In this document: positions 34,605-46,125 of the stretch, piece by piece
How positions within the stretch are numbered: position 1 is the stretch's first letter
Layout of the letters: each line of letters starts with the position of its first letter
From: Nectonema munidae
Lineage: Eukaryota; Nematomorpha; Nectonematoida; Nectonematidae
DNA length: 64,000 nt
Assembly: GCA_030549495.1 (NCBI GenBank)
Contig: JAUIRK010000947.1
Location: 62,001 to 126,000, forward strand
Direction of reading: 5' to 3'
Notes under the pieces: generated by a model
Database searches by the model: none
Seen by the model: the letters and a program-made list of their open reading frames with translations, nothing else
Told to the model about the DNA's origin: nothing
Position numbers and translations under genes: made by a program

Positions 34605-37600
34605 TTGTACAATGAAAAAGGAGACATATCATGTGATTTCAACTTTATTGAAAGTGTAAACAATGAACAAATTTTGCCTATCATTGAAGAACTAATTGAG
34701 ACTCCGTATTTTCGCTTTTTCAAAGTAATATTTTTTTCTTATATTGATTTTTTTGAAGTAAAGTAAACTGCAAATTTAAGGTTAATTTGAGGAAAGAGTG
34801 CCCGTTTTGGCCAGACGAGAAATTTTGTAGTTCTCAGTATTGCTCTCTTAAGTTTTGTTCACAAGTATTTTCATCCTTGCTTTTCATAATCTTAAAATAT
34901 ACAATGATTGAATTTTAGGATGAAATTCCTCAAGGATTATTGAATAACAAAGAAGTAATATTGTTTGAATGTTTATTTGTCGCTCCCGAAACAATTGAAC
35001 CAAATCTGAATACATTTAATTTCTTGACCATTTGAGGAATATAATTTTTAAGACTAATAGACTTTAGTCTTTTTTTTCAATGGAATATTATATATTTTAA
35101 GAAGGCGGTTTTCATTTCTTTTTACATTGCTGTCATACCTTTCAATGGGTAACAAACCTTAATGTTTAACCCTACAAACGCCGAACAGACTCATTTTAAT
35201 TCCTCATTTATTTTTTAATGTTTGATTAATATTTTTTAATTAAATTTAAATATGCGAAACTTCATTTTTTTGTATCTGTGTAACATTATTGATGTAAAAG
35301 GAGAATAAAATTTTATAAGTTATATATATTTATATGATACCCATAAGGTTATTTTGATCTTTAGACAAAAATCCACGTATTTTTCATTATTCAATAAGTA
35401 TACTATTAACAACGTCTACATTTAATTAATTGATCTTATTTATTAACCGATTTTGAATATTATATTTGTGCGGAAATGAATTTAGCTCAATTTAGTCACC
35501 CGCTACTCGATTAATTTTAAACGGATTTCGACTGTATTTTTAAGCCGAATTTTTTGATGTTTTCTTATTCATTTCGTCTCTGCTCATTAAACGTTGAAGA
35601 ATTTTTTTGAATTTGTTTGATAAAATTTGTAAAAATATTCATGCTGCATTTGCTAGCAAATATATTTGGTGATGTCTGCGTGATACTTTTAAAACTTTAT
35701 TTTTTTATTGAATGCTATCACTCAAAGAAAGGTGAAAATTGTTCTGAAGTTGATGACATTAAAAAGCTCAGAGAGTTGGGTCATATCAATAGAACTATAA
35801 CGTAAGTTAATACTTTGATTTACTTATTTTTGCACGAATTTAAAATCACAGTCAGTGTGACACCAGTATCCCTATAAATAAAAAACATCTCCTTTAAATA
35901 TATAAACATTACATTGAAAAAGATAGCAGACGATTATACTTGAAAATTTGGATCATCAAAGCGGTAAAAATCAACATTAACACTTTGAAGCAGCGTTTCT
36001 CAATCTTTTTACCTTCGCGGAACCCCTGGAATATGATAAATTTTTCAAGGAACCCTACAAAAAATATTTTCGTAAATTTTTATTACAATAAAAGAAATGT
36101 AATTAGATTAAAGACAAAAAGGATTTTCAATTAATCTAATGAAAAAAAGGCCTTAAAAGTTTGCTTAAATTTTGTCATTCTTAAAATATAAGATAATTAA
36201 AACGTAAACTTCGGTGAAAAAAAAATATAATTAATACAAGTTTGAGAAAACTTCTTTATCATATTTATTAGTAGTGCTAGATAAGATTCTTACTACTTTA
36301 GCATATAAACTTAGACGTAAAAAATACCTTACTATTTCTCGCGAAATCCTCTGGGAGTTTTTGCGTAACATCGGTGGAGGGAGCGATTAATAATTCAATT
36401 AAAAAACTTTCATTTTTTTAAATAAAAGATTAATTAAACATGGGTTTGAAATGATACTGACTAATAAAGTAAACAAATATTTAATTAAATAGAACAGTAA
36501 ACCAACTATCTAATCAAACTAGCTAATAAACCGACAAAGTAATTTTATTTGTTCTAAATATATTGACTAATTAAATCCCCAATTAACCAACTATCAAACG
36601 AAACATGTAAATTATTCATATTATGAATTGTTTATAAATCTGATTTCATTTATAATAGTAACAATAGTAAATAATTTGTAATAATTTAGAGAGTCAAGTA
36701 ACAGCGCTTTATAACAAAGTTCATCAGCTTATCTCAGTTTATCTCGTGGAACGGTTGAGAAACGCTAAGACTTGGATTTTGAGGACTTATCTCCCTCCTT
36801 CATTTTTAATGATATTTTTTATACTTAAAGCAGATGATTTTAGTTTTTTGGGGTGGACCAGAATTTTTAAGTTCTGGTGAAATATTAAAAAGTGACCAAT
36901 AAAAAACTGATACGTTGTGTTTTTTCTTATGGACCCCTATTGGATTTGTTTTTTCAAAATCATCATAATAAATCGAGAAAATTTTGATTGTAATTTAAAA
37001 ATTGAAAGAATTTTCCATCAAACGCATCATACAAAAAGAGGTTTCAAGGCCTGAAAAAAATTAAAATTCAGAAGTCTGTTTCTTTATATCAAGTAACTTT
37101 TCATCAATCAGAGTACGCACCAGAAAAATTATATGATTTATCGAAGATTGACTCAAGGAAAGATGTCTTAAGATTGAGTATAAACTTAGCCACTTTAACC
37201 TCAACAAATGGGAAATCATTTGTCTCAAAATCAGGTTATTTGATGCCTGATTGATCATTTTGTATGTTATTGGGAGCGGACTGATCAGAAAAACAATTCA
37301 AGTGTTTACGAGAGCAATGCTCTCTAAAGGCGTGATAAGATTCAAACGTATGACAGTTTATATTGCAACATTGAATAAAAATTTTTTATTATAACGATTT
37401 CGTGATAATAAATGTATTAAAAATTCTTTCTCTCACTGCAAATAGAACACTTTGTCATAACAATTGCGGAGTCTAAAGCATTAAAAAGAAAAGTAGAATT
37501 TTTAAACTACAGTTGAAAAGGCCTATTTTAGAATGAACACTTAAGATTTCTCAACATTCCAATTAAAATATGATAGAGTTTAATCTATGATTGATTCTTT

Positions 37601-40600
37601 ATCAATACAAAATTAAATTCCATCCCATCACATCTTCATAACGGACAGAACGGAAAGAAACATAACTGAACAATAAGACGAAATATAATTCCACTAAAAT
37701 ATATTCACCAATACACATAATATTTTCAATGTCAAAAGACACAAATTTTGTCTGTTTTTTTGATGTCTCACTCCAAATGATTTTAACGCCAATGAGTTCA
37801 CCACGATATTGCCTGTGAAGGTAAATTCTATATATAAATATAAATACCTTAAAAAACAAAAAAAAAATCAAGCGTGGGAAAATATTGGCTTACGATATTC
37901 TAGTAAAAACATAAAACATGCGTTCTTTGAAATTTGTATGCGACTAAAACATACAGGCAAGTAAAGTTACATAGGGGGATCTATCGAGGCTGCCTAATAA
38001 GCTATTTTAACCTATTTATGTTAGGGGGTGTGCGACGTTTTATGCCCCCATTCTCTTCGCTAGATAATTAATCTACGAAATTGACTCAATTGTATCCCTT
38101 CAAATGTTGTCACTTTTTCTTTAAATCGGTGGCTGCATCTTTTGGTATTATTTTCATTGTAGTTCAATGACCCTAACATTAGGAAAACTGTCAATCAAAA
38201 ATATAAAATCCAACTTTTTAAAAAAAATGTAATTTTATCTATAGCTAACTTGTAACTTAATGTCTATAATATATAAACATTCTTCAAAATTTATAAAGTA
38301 ACTTACTAACAAAGTGACTAACAAAAACTGAATATACTAATACTGTTTTTAACTAGCCATCTGATTTGACTAATTGAATATTTTCAACTATTTCAGTTGT
38401 ATCCACCACTCAAAACAGATGAAGCGTTGGGTTAAGGAGGCCAGTCCTAGAACCGCAATAAAAGCAAAACGATTTCAATTTTTTATAATGCACTACTCTC
38501 TATTTTTCAATTGTAATTTTTTTTTCAAAGAAAACAACAAAATAAAAGTGCAGATGCATTGAACAATGTTTTAAATCGCGAATTCTGCATATTGGACGGT
38601 AAAAGTGTTATACTATATTGGATAAAATTTTGCAAGAAACATTCTTCTTCTTAGATGAATACTCGGATGACATTCAGTTTATTGACTTGCGACTCAATCC
38701 TGAACAATTCACTGGCTACAACGGCTACTCTTCCGCTAAAGTTTGGTCTTCAATATACAACGAAAATTGCTTCATGTAAGTTCATCACAACTTTTTTCTC
38801 ATTTATGCTTCTTCTACTCCAAATAAATCTTATATTAAGTAATGGCGATCCTGCGAGGAACTCATTCATCAAGAAAATTGGTAAATATTTCATTTATTAT
38901 TTACTTTCTACTCTTTAGGCATTGATTTTTAAAAAGTAATCCTTTGCTTTTCTTTTTGAATGAATTCTTATATGACTTAAAGCACACTATTTTTATTTCT
39001 CATCGCCTTTATTTAGGTTATATGATTTATTTTTCAAAACCAATACTTGAAAGGGTAGGATTTCATTCATGCTCTAAGCTTTGTTTTAAACCTAATTTTT
39101 ACAATGTTAGATGGTAAGGTGTTTCGGTTTTGTTTTTTGATGTTGCATTTATTCGTTTATTTCTTTTTAAAAGATACATGCGTAGAGAAAAGAGCGTTTT
39201 ATAGTGCGATTTCAGGTTTGCATGCCAGCATAACGATTCACTTGTGCACAAGATATTACTTTCCAGGTATTTGCCTCTTCACTTTACAAACCACACTTCT
39301 CGTCAGAACTTTAACTTTCTTCATTTTGAAATTAGCCAAGAATGCGTTCCTACCTTCACGGTTCGAGCCTAACAAAGAGTTATTCTTTTCAAGATTTAAC
39401 GCGCAAAGTACAAACAACGAAGGCTCCAAACGCTTATATAATCTCTTCTTCATTTACCTCCTCGAGTTGAGAGCGATTAATAAGCTTTCTGCCTACTTAT
39501 CCAAGGTATGAACTTATTATTGTATCTTCTCTTATACAATTTTTAATATATCGCTTTTATTACTGCCAATACGATATTGGTTTTGTAAGTTTATTTCTTT
39601 CAACATTTTGTGTCTCTCTTTTCTCTTATATTCGTGTAATCATCATGGCAAATTTATGCTAAACGAACTTTTATTAATTTATCAAAATTTTAGAGATTTG
39701 TGAGTATTCTTAAAAATTTTAAGAAACAACGAATGTACACCATTGATAAAAATCAATAAATACTCACTTTATTATGTCATTCTAAATTTAAAAACAATCA
39801 TCGTTTCTTTTTAATAACCCTTTCGTGACTAGAAAAATCAGACGATATTTATTAAAAAGCAGAAGATTCATATACAAAACTATTTGAAAAAGCAGACGAA
39901 GGTAAAATTGTTTGTTTATGTATCATATATGATACACTGGTCACGAAAGGGTTATCAACTTTTTTTTAGAAATTGAATTCCAAAAACACTTTTTTTATGA
40001 TTATTGTTATTTATAAATGTTTACCGAAAAGACACCAATAAAGGTGAACTAATTAATTAAAACACACTAACTAACTAATAAATTAACTTACTGAATAATT
40101 AACTAACTGTGACTAACAACCATCTAACTAACTTACATGCACTTTTGTTTCTAACTTTCCTATCTACGGGAATGCGAATTAGTTAATGTTGTATGCGCCT
40201 TTTTGACCACGTAATTTCGTGAAGTAAATTCCAAATAATTATAATTTGTCTCATGTACTGTGTTTGCTACTTACACATCGGAAAAAATGAGAGATGTGTT
40301 ATATTATAAAATCGTTATAATGGCGATCAATGTCTTTAACTTGTTTTCAAGGAGGATTGAAAAGAGCCTTAGATTCGCTTCCTATTGTACCGATGGTCTC
40401 TTCCAGTTTGTATACCGCCTACCTATCTGTATAGATTCTTGCAAACCTTTAACCTTTGAAGCGGAATGGGACACCATTGTTACATAATAAAAATCATCTG
40501 CCTTAACTTGTATAAACGCAACGAAAAACTAATCCGATGGTTAATTTTCGAAGACATGCCCTTAACCGGTTAAGGAATAGTGCCAACCATTGTCTACTTA

Positions 40601-43600
40601 ACCAAAATAGTCTGCCTTTATATTTGCTATTTAATGATCGCATTTAGGACCACACAAAGCAGACACCTTTAGTAACTCCTATTTAATTCCATTGCATTTA
40701 TTTTGATAATATTAGTCTTAAATGGGTAAATTCAAATTTCTTTTACATTTAATACCATCTGATTTTGAGACCGTTAACTAAAGGGTTAACGAACAATTCT
40801 ACTGAAATCTTGCTTCCTTTTTAGTTTGACTATCACAGTGGAAATCCTTCAGAAGATGCACTCTCTTCCGCACTGATGCAAAAGTTATTGATGTCTTCAG
40901 AGTAATGAGGATAAGTATACACCCCCACACACAACCTTTTTACTAATGGTCTTTCTTTTATTCAGACTTTTATCCTCGTGTTTCATTAACGAAGAGTCTT
41001 TGTTCAAAGGACAATACATTTCTCTCAAAGTAATATTAATTTGTTTATTTACCAACATTCCAATGCCTTAACTTTCAAAGTGTGAATAGCTATTTTTACT
41101 TCATTTTATGTAACCTATATATAATGGTATACTTAGACTTTTATTCCAAGATTAAGGAATTGGAGGACCGTTGTCAATGTTTTGAACTAAATTTTTTAGA
41201 ATGCGAGCAACTTTATACCTGAATAACTTAAGGATTTCTAAAGAACAACCAGTATATTCCAAAGATTTATTTGTTTTAATAATTTTTTAAAGCTGACTAG
41301 TGAGTTTAACTAAGAAAGCTGCGCTCATTTTAAATAAAACGAATTTACTAACTATAATATAATTTACCTCCATTTAGTTTTTTCACTGCTATGAATGGTC
41401 TTTAGTGTAATTCTGCGAGTATACGCCATAATATCCCTTCTCCGCTTAAAATTTGGGTATAAGATGTGGTAGCATTAATCATTTTTCTAAATTTGTTCAG
41501 GAGAATATCAGACAAAAGTTTTTGAATATTTCACGCATAATGGATTGCATATCGTGTGATCGTTGTCGCCTTTGGGGAAAACTTCAGGTAAGGAGATGCT
41601 CTTAATCCTTTTACGACCAGAATTTTAAAGTGTCTTCGTTCAACGGTTAGAGTATGTCGAAATTATAATATGGTAAAGTATACAACCATTACCATGGGTA
41701 AAAATTCCCCATCTTTGTATAATTTCAAGTTCAAATTGGCATAAGCAAGTTCAAATTGGAACTAATCAAATTCAAATTGGAACAAAGCAAATTCCTATTA
41801 GAATTAAGTAAATTTAAATTAGTACAAGTTTTTTTAGAGAAAAAACTTTTCTAATTTTTCTCTTGTGAACGAAATTCATCTGCTATTGATATTTCTAATG
41901 ATTAAACTTTTTTAATTATTTTACAATTTATATTGGAAAGATTTTATGTTAATACTTATCAAACTGACCATTAAGCATAGCAAAATAGTAAATACTTGAA
42001 AACTAAGATTTTTAAAAGCCATTTACAAGTTGAATAAATATTATTGTTCCACTCAGACTTTAAAGTTTTGAGAATTGGCCATAAAATTAATGTTGAATTT
42101 ATTTTAGTGTGTTTAAATATTTAAATCAATATAAAACAAAAAATTTCTGGAAAAACATATTTAGTCTAAATTAAACAAAAGTATGGACTGTAATATTTTT
42201 AAAAGCATATTTTTAGATTGCAATTTTTATTAATCATTTTTATGAATTTTCCAGTTTTATGTATAAAAATAAAAAATTATAAAGAAAAATTAAAAACACA
42301 GTTCAAAAAAACTTAAAAGATATATCTTCCATATTTAGATCTTTTGGAAGTAAGCCTTGTTATCTTTGCAATGCTTCTATTACAATTAGATGCCTTGACC
42401 TTTTTTTTTTTTTTATAGATTGAGCAACAATCTTTTCTAATTCTCTTAGTCTAAATTCATATTGTGGAAGTTCTGAAACTTTTTCTTAGTTCAAGATTAT
42501 CTCTATTTTTTCTGATAATTTTTACTTTACATCGCTTTTAATAATTGACCAAATACATTCAATAAGATTTAACATTGGACTATAAGGCCCCAGTCTCAAA
42601 ATTATGAAGTCTTTAAATTGATCTTTTATTATTAATTCTATTTTTGAATGACATGGGACATTGTCTAAAACAACCACCGCAGAAGTATTGTAAAAACTAT
42701 ATGTTTTTTGTAAACATTCCTCCATCCATTTAAAGAAATCTTTTTTGAAAGAGCCACGTATTATCAAATGATGAATTAAACCCTGGTTTCCAATGCATCC
42801 AATCAAATGTAAATTGGCTCCTTTTGAAGTTGCAGCAGGAACTCTACATCGTTCACGCTCTTCCTTCTTTTCTCGTCATGTAAATATTGAAATTTGTCTC
42901 ATCCATATAAATAATTGGCATATCTAAAGATTGATATTGCAAAAGCTCTTCGACAAAACATTTTCTTTTCAATTTGTTCTGAAGAGTATTCGCTATGATA
43001 TGTTCAAAGCGCACATCTTTAAGAGTAAACAACATAGCATCCAGATGTTGTCTAACAGATTCTTGTGTTACATTTATTTTGTATTTTTCATATAAACTTT
43101 CTTTTATCTCTTTTAAGGTAACACGAGGGTTTTCCTCAATAAATTTAATAAAGTATTTTTTTTATGAAATTCATTAACTTTTGAGTATTTATGTCCTCCT
43201 CTTTTGTCATGTTCATTATTATGCTTAAGCCACCTATATACGGTTGTTTGGCTCACATTGACCCTTCTAGCCAATTCTCTATACAGCTTGAATTTGTTTT
43301 TTCTTATCATAAGCATCCTAAATAAATGAGATCCCTTATAAATTGTACAGTTCAGTAAAATAAAACTGACTTTTTTAGATATATAATGTCTTTTAGAACT
43401 ATCAGTATTCATCTAACAAAAAACAAAGCTTTGTAAGTTAATATAGTTATTAATTCAAAAGATAAATTGTGACAGACGATATATATGGAATGAAAACAAA
43501 CAAAAATTTATAAAGCAGACGACTAAAAATTACATCATAAAGCATAAAAGGAACATAGATGATAAAAATAATGAAGAAAACATATAATAATTTTATAATA

Positions 43601-46125
43601 TAATTAGTCAATACCCATATATTCTAAGTATAGCAAAGCAGCTAAAAAAGGGTGAAACATAATCAATATTGGTGAAATAAAAAGATTTTAGTATTTAGTT
43701 ATCAATAGCAGATGCGTTTCATTCACAAAAGAAAAATTGGAAAAGTTTTTTTTCTTTAATAAGTTTGTGCTAATTTAAATTTACCTAGTTCTAATAGGAA
43801 TTTGCTTTGTTCCAATTTGAACTTGCTTAGTACCAATTTGAACTTGAAAAGGTATAGTTCTATTACTGATAACACCTTCTGCCTATCTCTACATTCAGGG
43901 TCGGCCCTAGTGTTGGGGGGGGGCCCTATGCAAGATGGATTGCCCGGGGCCCAGTGTGGGTAGGAAAAAAGATTAAAAGTGAGAAATAAGATTTAAAAAA
44001 AAGAAAAGGGATTTGTTTTATTACTTTTTCATTAACACAAAATGACGATCAAAGTAACTTTACTTTGCGAACCTTGCGTTTAGCGAAATCATACAATATA
44101 TCATCAAAATGAAAAATGAGAAGCGCGGGGCCCACTGCGGCCGCATGGGTTGTAGTGGCCTAAGGCCGGCCCTGTCTCCATTTTCTTTTACAGCTGAATG
44201 AGCTATTTTTTGTCCATAATATTCACTCCATTTTTGTCTGATTATAAAACAAACAGTACTTAACTTAGAGTCGTGTTTATCTTTCGAAATTTTTTTGCAA
44301 AAAGTGTTAAGGATAACAGGTGTGGTTTTTTATCATAAAAAGAGGAAAGTGTCTTTTTCTTGATGAAAAAAGTAATTGAATGCACCACGATTTTTGCTTT
44401 GGAACAAAGCTGTTGATGAGATACATTTTATTTTTTTCGAAGAGTACCAACATATCTTGGTTTATTATCAAATAGTTTTTCCACTAAAGTAGAGGATGTA
44501 AAAAATTATCTGCAGTTATATATCTTCCCTCAAACAAAATGGTTCAGCCAACTGATGAACTATTCCTTCTGAAGATGTTTGTCAAACTTGTACTTTGGAG
44601 AAACACACTATCTTTTCCAATATACACCAAACCATTAAACAGATATTCTGCATGTGAACTAGAAAGCAAAAAAATAATTCCAAACTTTCCGGGTTTGATT
44701 GGAATGTATTGTCTAAACTTGACTCTTTCGTGAAATTCTAGCAATTGCTCGTCAATGGTAAGGTATTCGGGTGCAATTATCAATTTTTTCTCTTGAAAAA
44801 ACTTTTCTACTAAAAAACGTACGGGAGACAACGGATCTTGATATGTCTCTGCGTTTTACGTCATCAAATCGCAAAAATGATATAATTTGAATAAATCTTT
44901 CTCTTCTCATTGTTGCTCTGAAAATAGGATGGCCATTCAGAAGTCCAAAAAAGCTTCCATTTCATTTTTGGAAACAATTTTCCAGTATTTTTTTCAAAGG
45001 ATATTTTAAATTGATTTTTGTAATTTCTCTTATTGCGTACAAATTTGTGTAAATAAGAGAACATTCAAATATTTCTCTATAAAAACACAGCAAAGCATCT
45101 TTTTTTACAAGTTAATGAAGGTTTGTTTTTTATTCTGAAAGATTCTTGCTTGAAAATATTGGAAGCAGAATTTCTTCCTTTACAACTAGGAAAATTTTTA
45201 CTCAATATTTTCCCAGCTCATGAAACTAAAGAATTTTTGGAATCATTCTTATCAAAAACATTTCCTTGATCGCTATCACTTTGTTCGCTTTCTTCATTGT
45301 CACTTTGAGAGCAAGTATTATCATCAAAAAAAATTTTTGGTCACCACTTTATCATCATCTCTATCACTAAATATGCATTGATATATGCCAGTCAAAACTT
45401 TTTCTTTACTAGCTCTTTTATGAAACATTAAAGAAAAACAAGCACAGCACAAAGAAACAATAAAAGAAATTGTAAATACAATTCTACAAAAATAATCGAT
45501 ATTATCCTGTCAAAATTTATGATAGTATATATGTGTATTATATCTAGTATGCCTTTTGACATTTTATCATCATTACATACATCGTTATGTTGATGACAAA
45601 TTATGCGTAAAAATTACACAGGTCCTACTTTAACATAAAAATAAACTTTGAAAACGGAAAAAATATTTAAACAAATTTTCATGTTATTGAGTTTTAGTAT
45701 TAATTAAAAGACACAAGATTTTAGTACGTATGAACTTAAAATTTTAAAATATATACCACTTAAAAAGTGTCAATGGGAAAATTTCCCCATGTGTACTCTA
45801 ATCATTAATGGAATTTCATATACTAAAAGCGGACGATTTTCACTTTTTGGGACATTGATGTCACACTGGTTCTCAAGGGATTCGCCTCTTTTGTCTGCTT
45901 CAGCTAAAATTGTATTATTTTTAGACACAAGGAATTGGAACGACTCTGAAAATTCTTTTTGGCGAGGGCATTCACACATCCAGCTCAGACTTTTGGATGA
46001 GTAGAACTGAAATTATTTCCTTGATAAACGGCTTTTCAAGGTTCTCCTTATTCGCTACCAATGTTCCCCTCGGGCGAACTTTTGCTTCTTTTCTACCATA
46101 CCTAGCAAAATTTTACTTCCGCTAA
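34605..46125 (+). CDS. ERO1: ERO1, endoplasmic reticulum oxidoreductin (14 exons recognised)
   Basis: ERO1 is the FAD flavoenzyme that re-oxidises protein disulphide isomerase in the ER lumen. Exons assembled by homology and GT/AG: 34605-34724, 34781-34864, 34919-34954, 35728-35801, 38397-38443, 38554-38598, 38655-38775, 38840-38880, 39174-39266, 39336-39505, 40825-40901, 40966-41029, 41501-41587, 45925-46125. All phases agree; total 1260 nt, 419 residues plus TAA. Visible: [19 protein letters not shown] with the outer CX4C site, [32 protein letters not shown] (FAD region), [34 protein letters not shown] with the inner active-site CX2CX2C, and [12 protein letters not shown]. No stop interrupts any exon. 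The exon 5 donor is GTCC, non-consensus. The signal-peptide exon was not identified, so the true start lies upstream. The human enzyme is about 468 residues. Introns 4, 10 and 13 carry transposons. Confidence 0.93.
35991..36767. mobile_element. hAT-like MITE in ERO1 intron 4
   Basis: The left end CAGCGTTTCTCAATC and the right end GTTGAGAAACGCTA are near inverted repeats. No clean 8-bp duplication is seen. The interior holds a second CGCGAAATCCTCTGGGA word resembling the left CGCGGAACCCCTGGAA, and a TTAACTAA-rich patch at 36480-36600. No coding capacity. It may be two elements nested together. Confidence 0.6.
36480..36600. repeat. Degraded (TTAG)n / (CTAA)n cluster
   Basis: Many ACTAATTAA, ACCAACTA and CTAACTAA words. 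The same cluster type occurs at 17990-18010, 18995-19160, 38295-38345, 40045-40140, 48525-48600, 55440-55500 and 57833-57865. It looks like a dispersed low-complexity family. Confidence 0.5.
39824..39955. mobile_element. piggyBac-type MITE (copy 2) in ERO1 intron 10
   Basis: The ends are CCCTTTCGTGACTAG and CTGGTCACGAAAGGG. The flanking TTAA has drifted to ATAA and TTAT. The interior is nearly the same as the copy at 15730-15867, including AAAAAGCAGAAGATTCATAT. No coding capacity. Confidence 0.85.
41720..43854 (-). mobile_element. Tc1/mariner-type transposon with long repeat-bearing TIRs, in ERO1 intron 13
   Basis: About 2.1 kb, flanked by TA. Both ends carry about 100-base inverted repeats built from a 21-base unit starting AAGTTCAAATTGG: three units on the left (about 41724-41790), two on the right (about 43801-43850). 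They are followed by the shared word AAATTCCTATTAGAA. The minus strand encodes a DD34E transposase (see next entry). TIRs are well matched, so the element is fairly recent, but the transposase has two frameshifts. It interrupts nothing in ERO1 other than the intron. Confidence 0.9.
42522..43412 (-). pseudogene. Tc1/mariner-superfamily transposase, DD34E
   Basis: The minus strand starts [15 protein letters not shown]. An N-terminal helix-turn-helix ([20 protein letters not shown]) is followed by a GGHKYSKV linker. The second frame (43035-42853) has [15 protein letters not shown] with the first catalytic Asp. The third (42806-42522) has [22 protein letters not shown] with the second Asp, and [19 protein letters not shown] with the Glu. 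There are 34 residues between the second Asp and the Glu. One frameshift lies in an A-run near 43150 and another near 42855. About 300 residues in all, the usual length. Confidence 0.88.
43896..44174. mobile_element. hAT-type MITE with CAGGGTCGGCCCTA ends, in ERO1 intron 13
   Basis: 279 bases. The left end is CAGGGTCGGCCCTAG and the right end TAAGGCCGGCCCTG. Flanks are TCTACATT and TCTCCATT, an 8-bp duplication with one mismatch. GC-rich ends and a G-run near 43915. No coding capacity. It sits 40 bases from the end of the Tc1/mariner element. Confidence 0.9.
44200..45370 (-). mobile_element. Decayed piggyBac (copy 2), in ERO1 intron 13
   Basis: The minus strand keeps an SDSDQGN-type acidic start near 45270 and a weak N-terminal block (in 45064-44864). 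The frame at 44831-44544 includes [20 protein letters not shown] and KPGKFGIIF, which is the piggyBac core around the first catalytic Asp. Downstream, KWSEYYGQK near 44225 is a remnant of the third-Asp region. No TTAA ends were recognised. Far older than the copy at 27473-29431. Confidence 0.75.

Noticed and set aside
38655-38918. 87-residue frame starting MNTRMTF
   Set aside because: Wrong frame of ERO1 exon 7; the right frame gives [19 protein letters not shown].
45789-46004. 71-residue frame and its antisense frame
   Set aside because: Shadows of the last ERO1 exon, which reads [12 protein letters not shown] in another frame.
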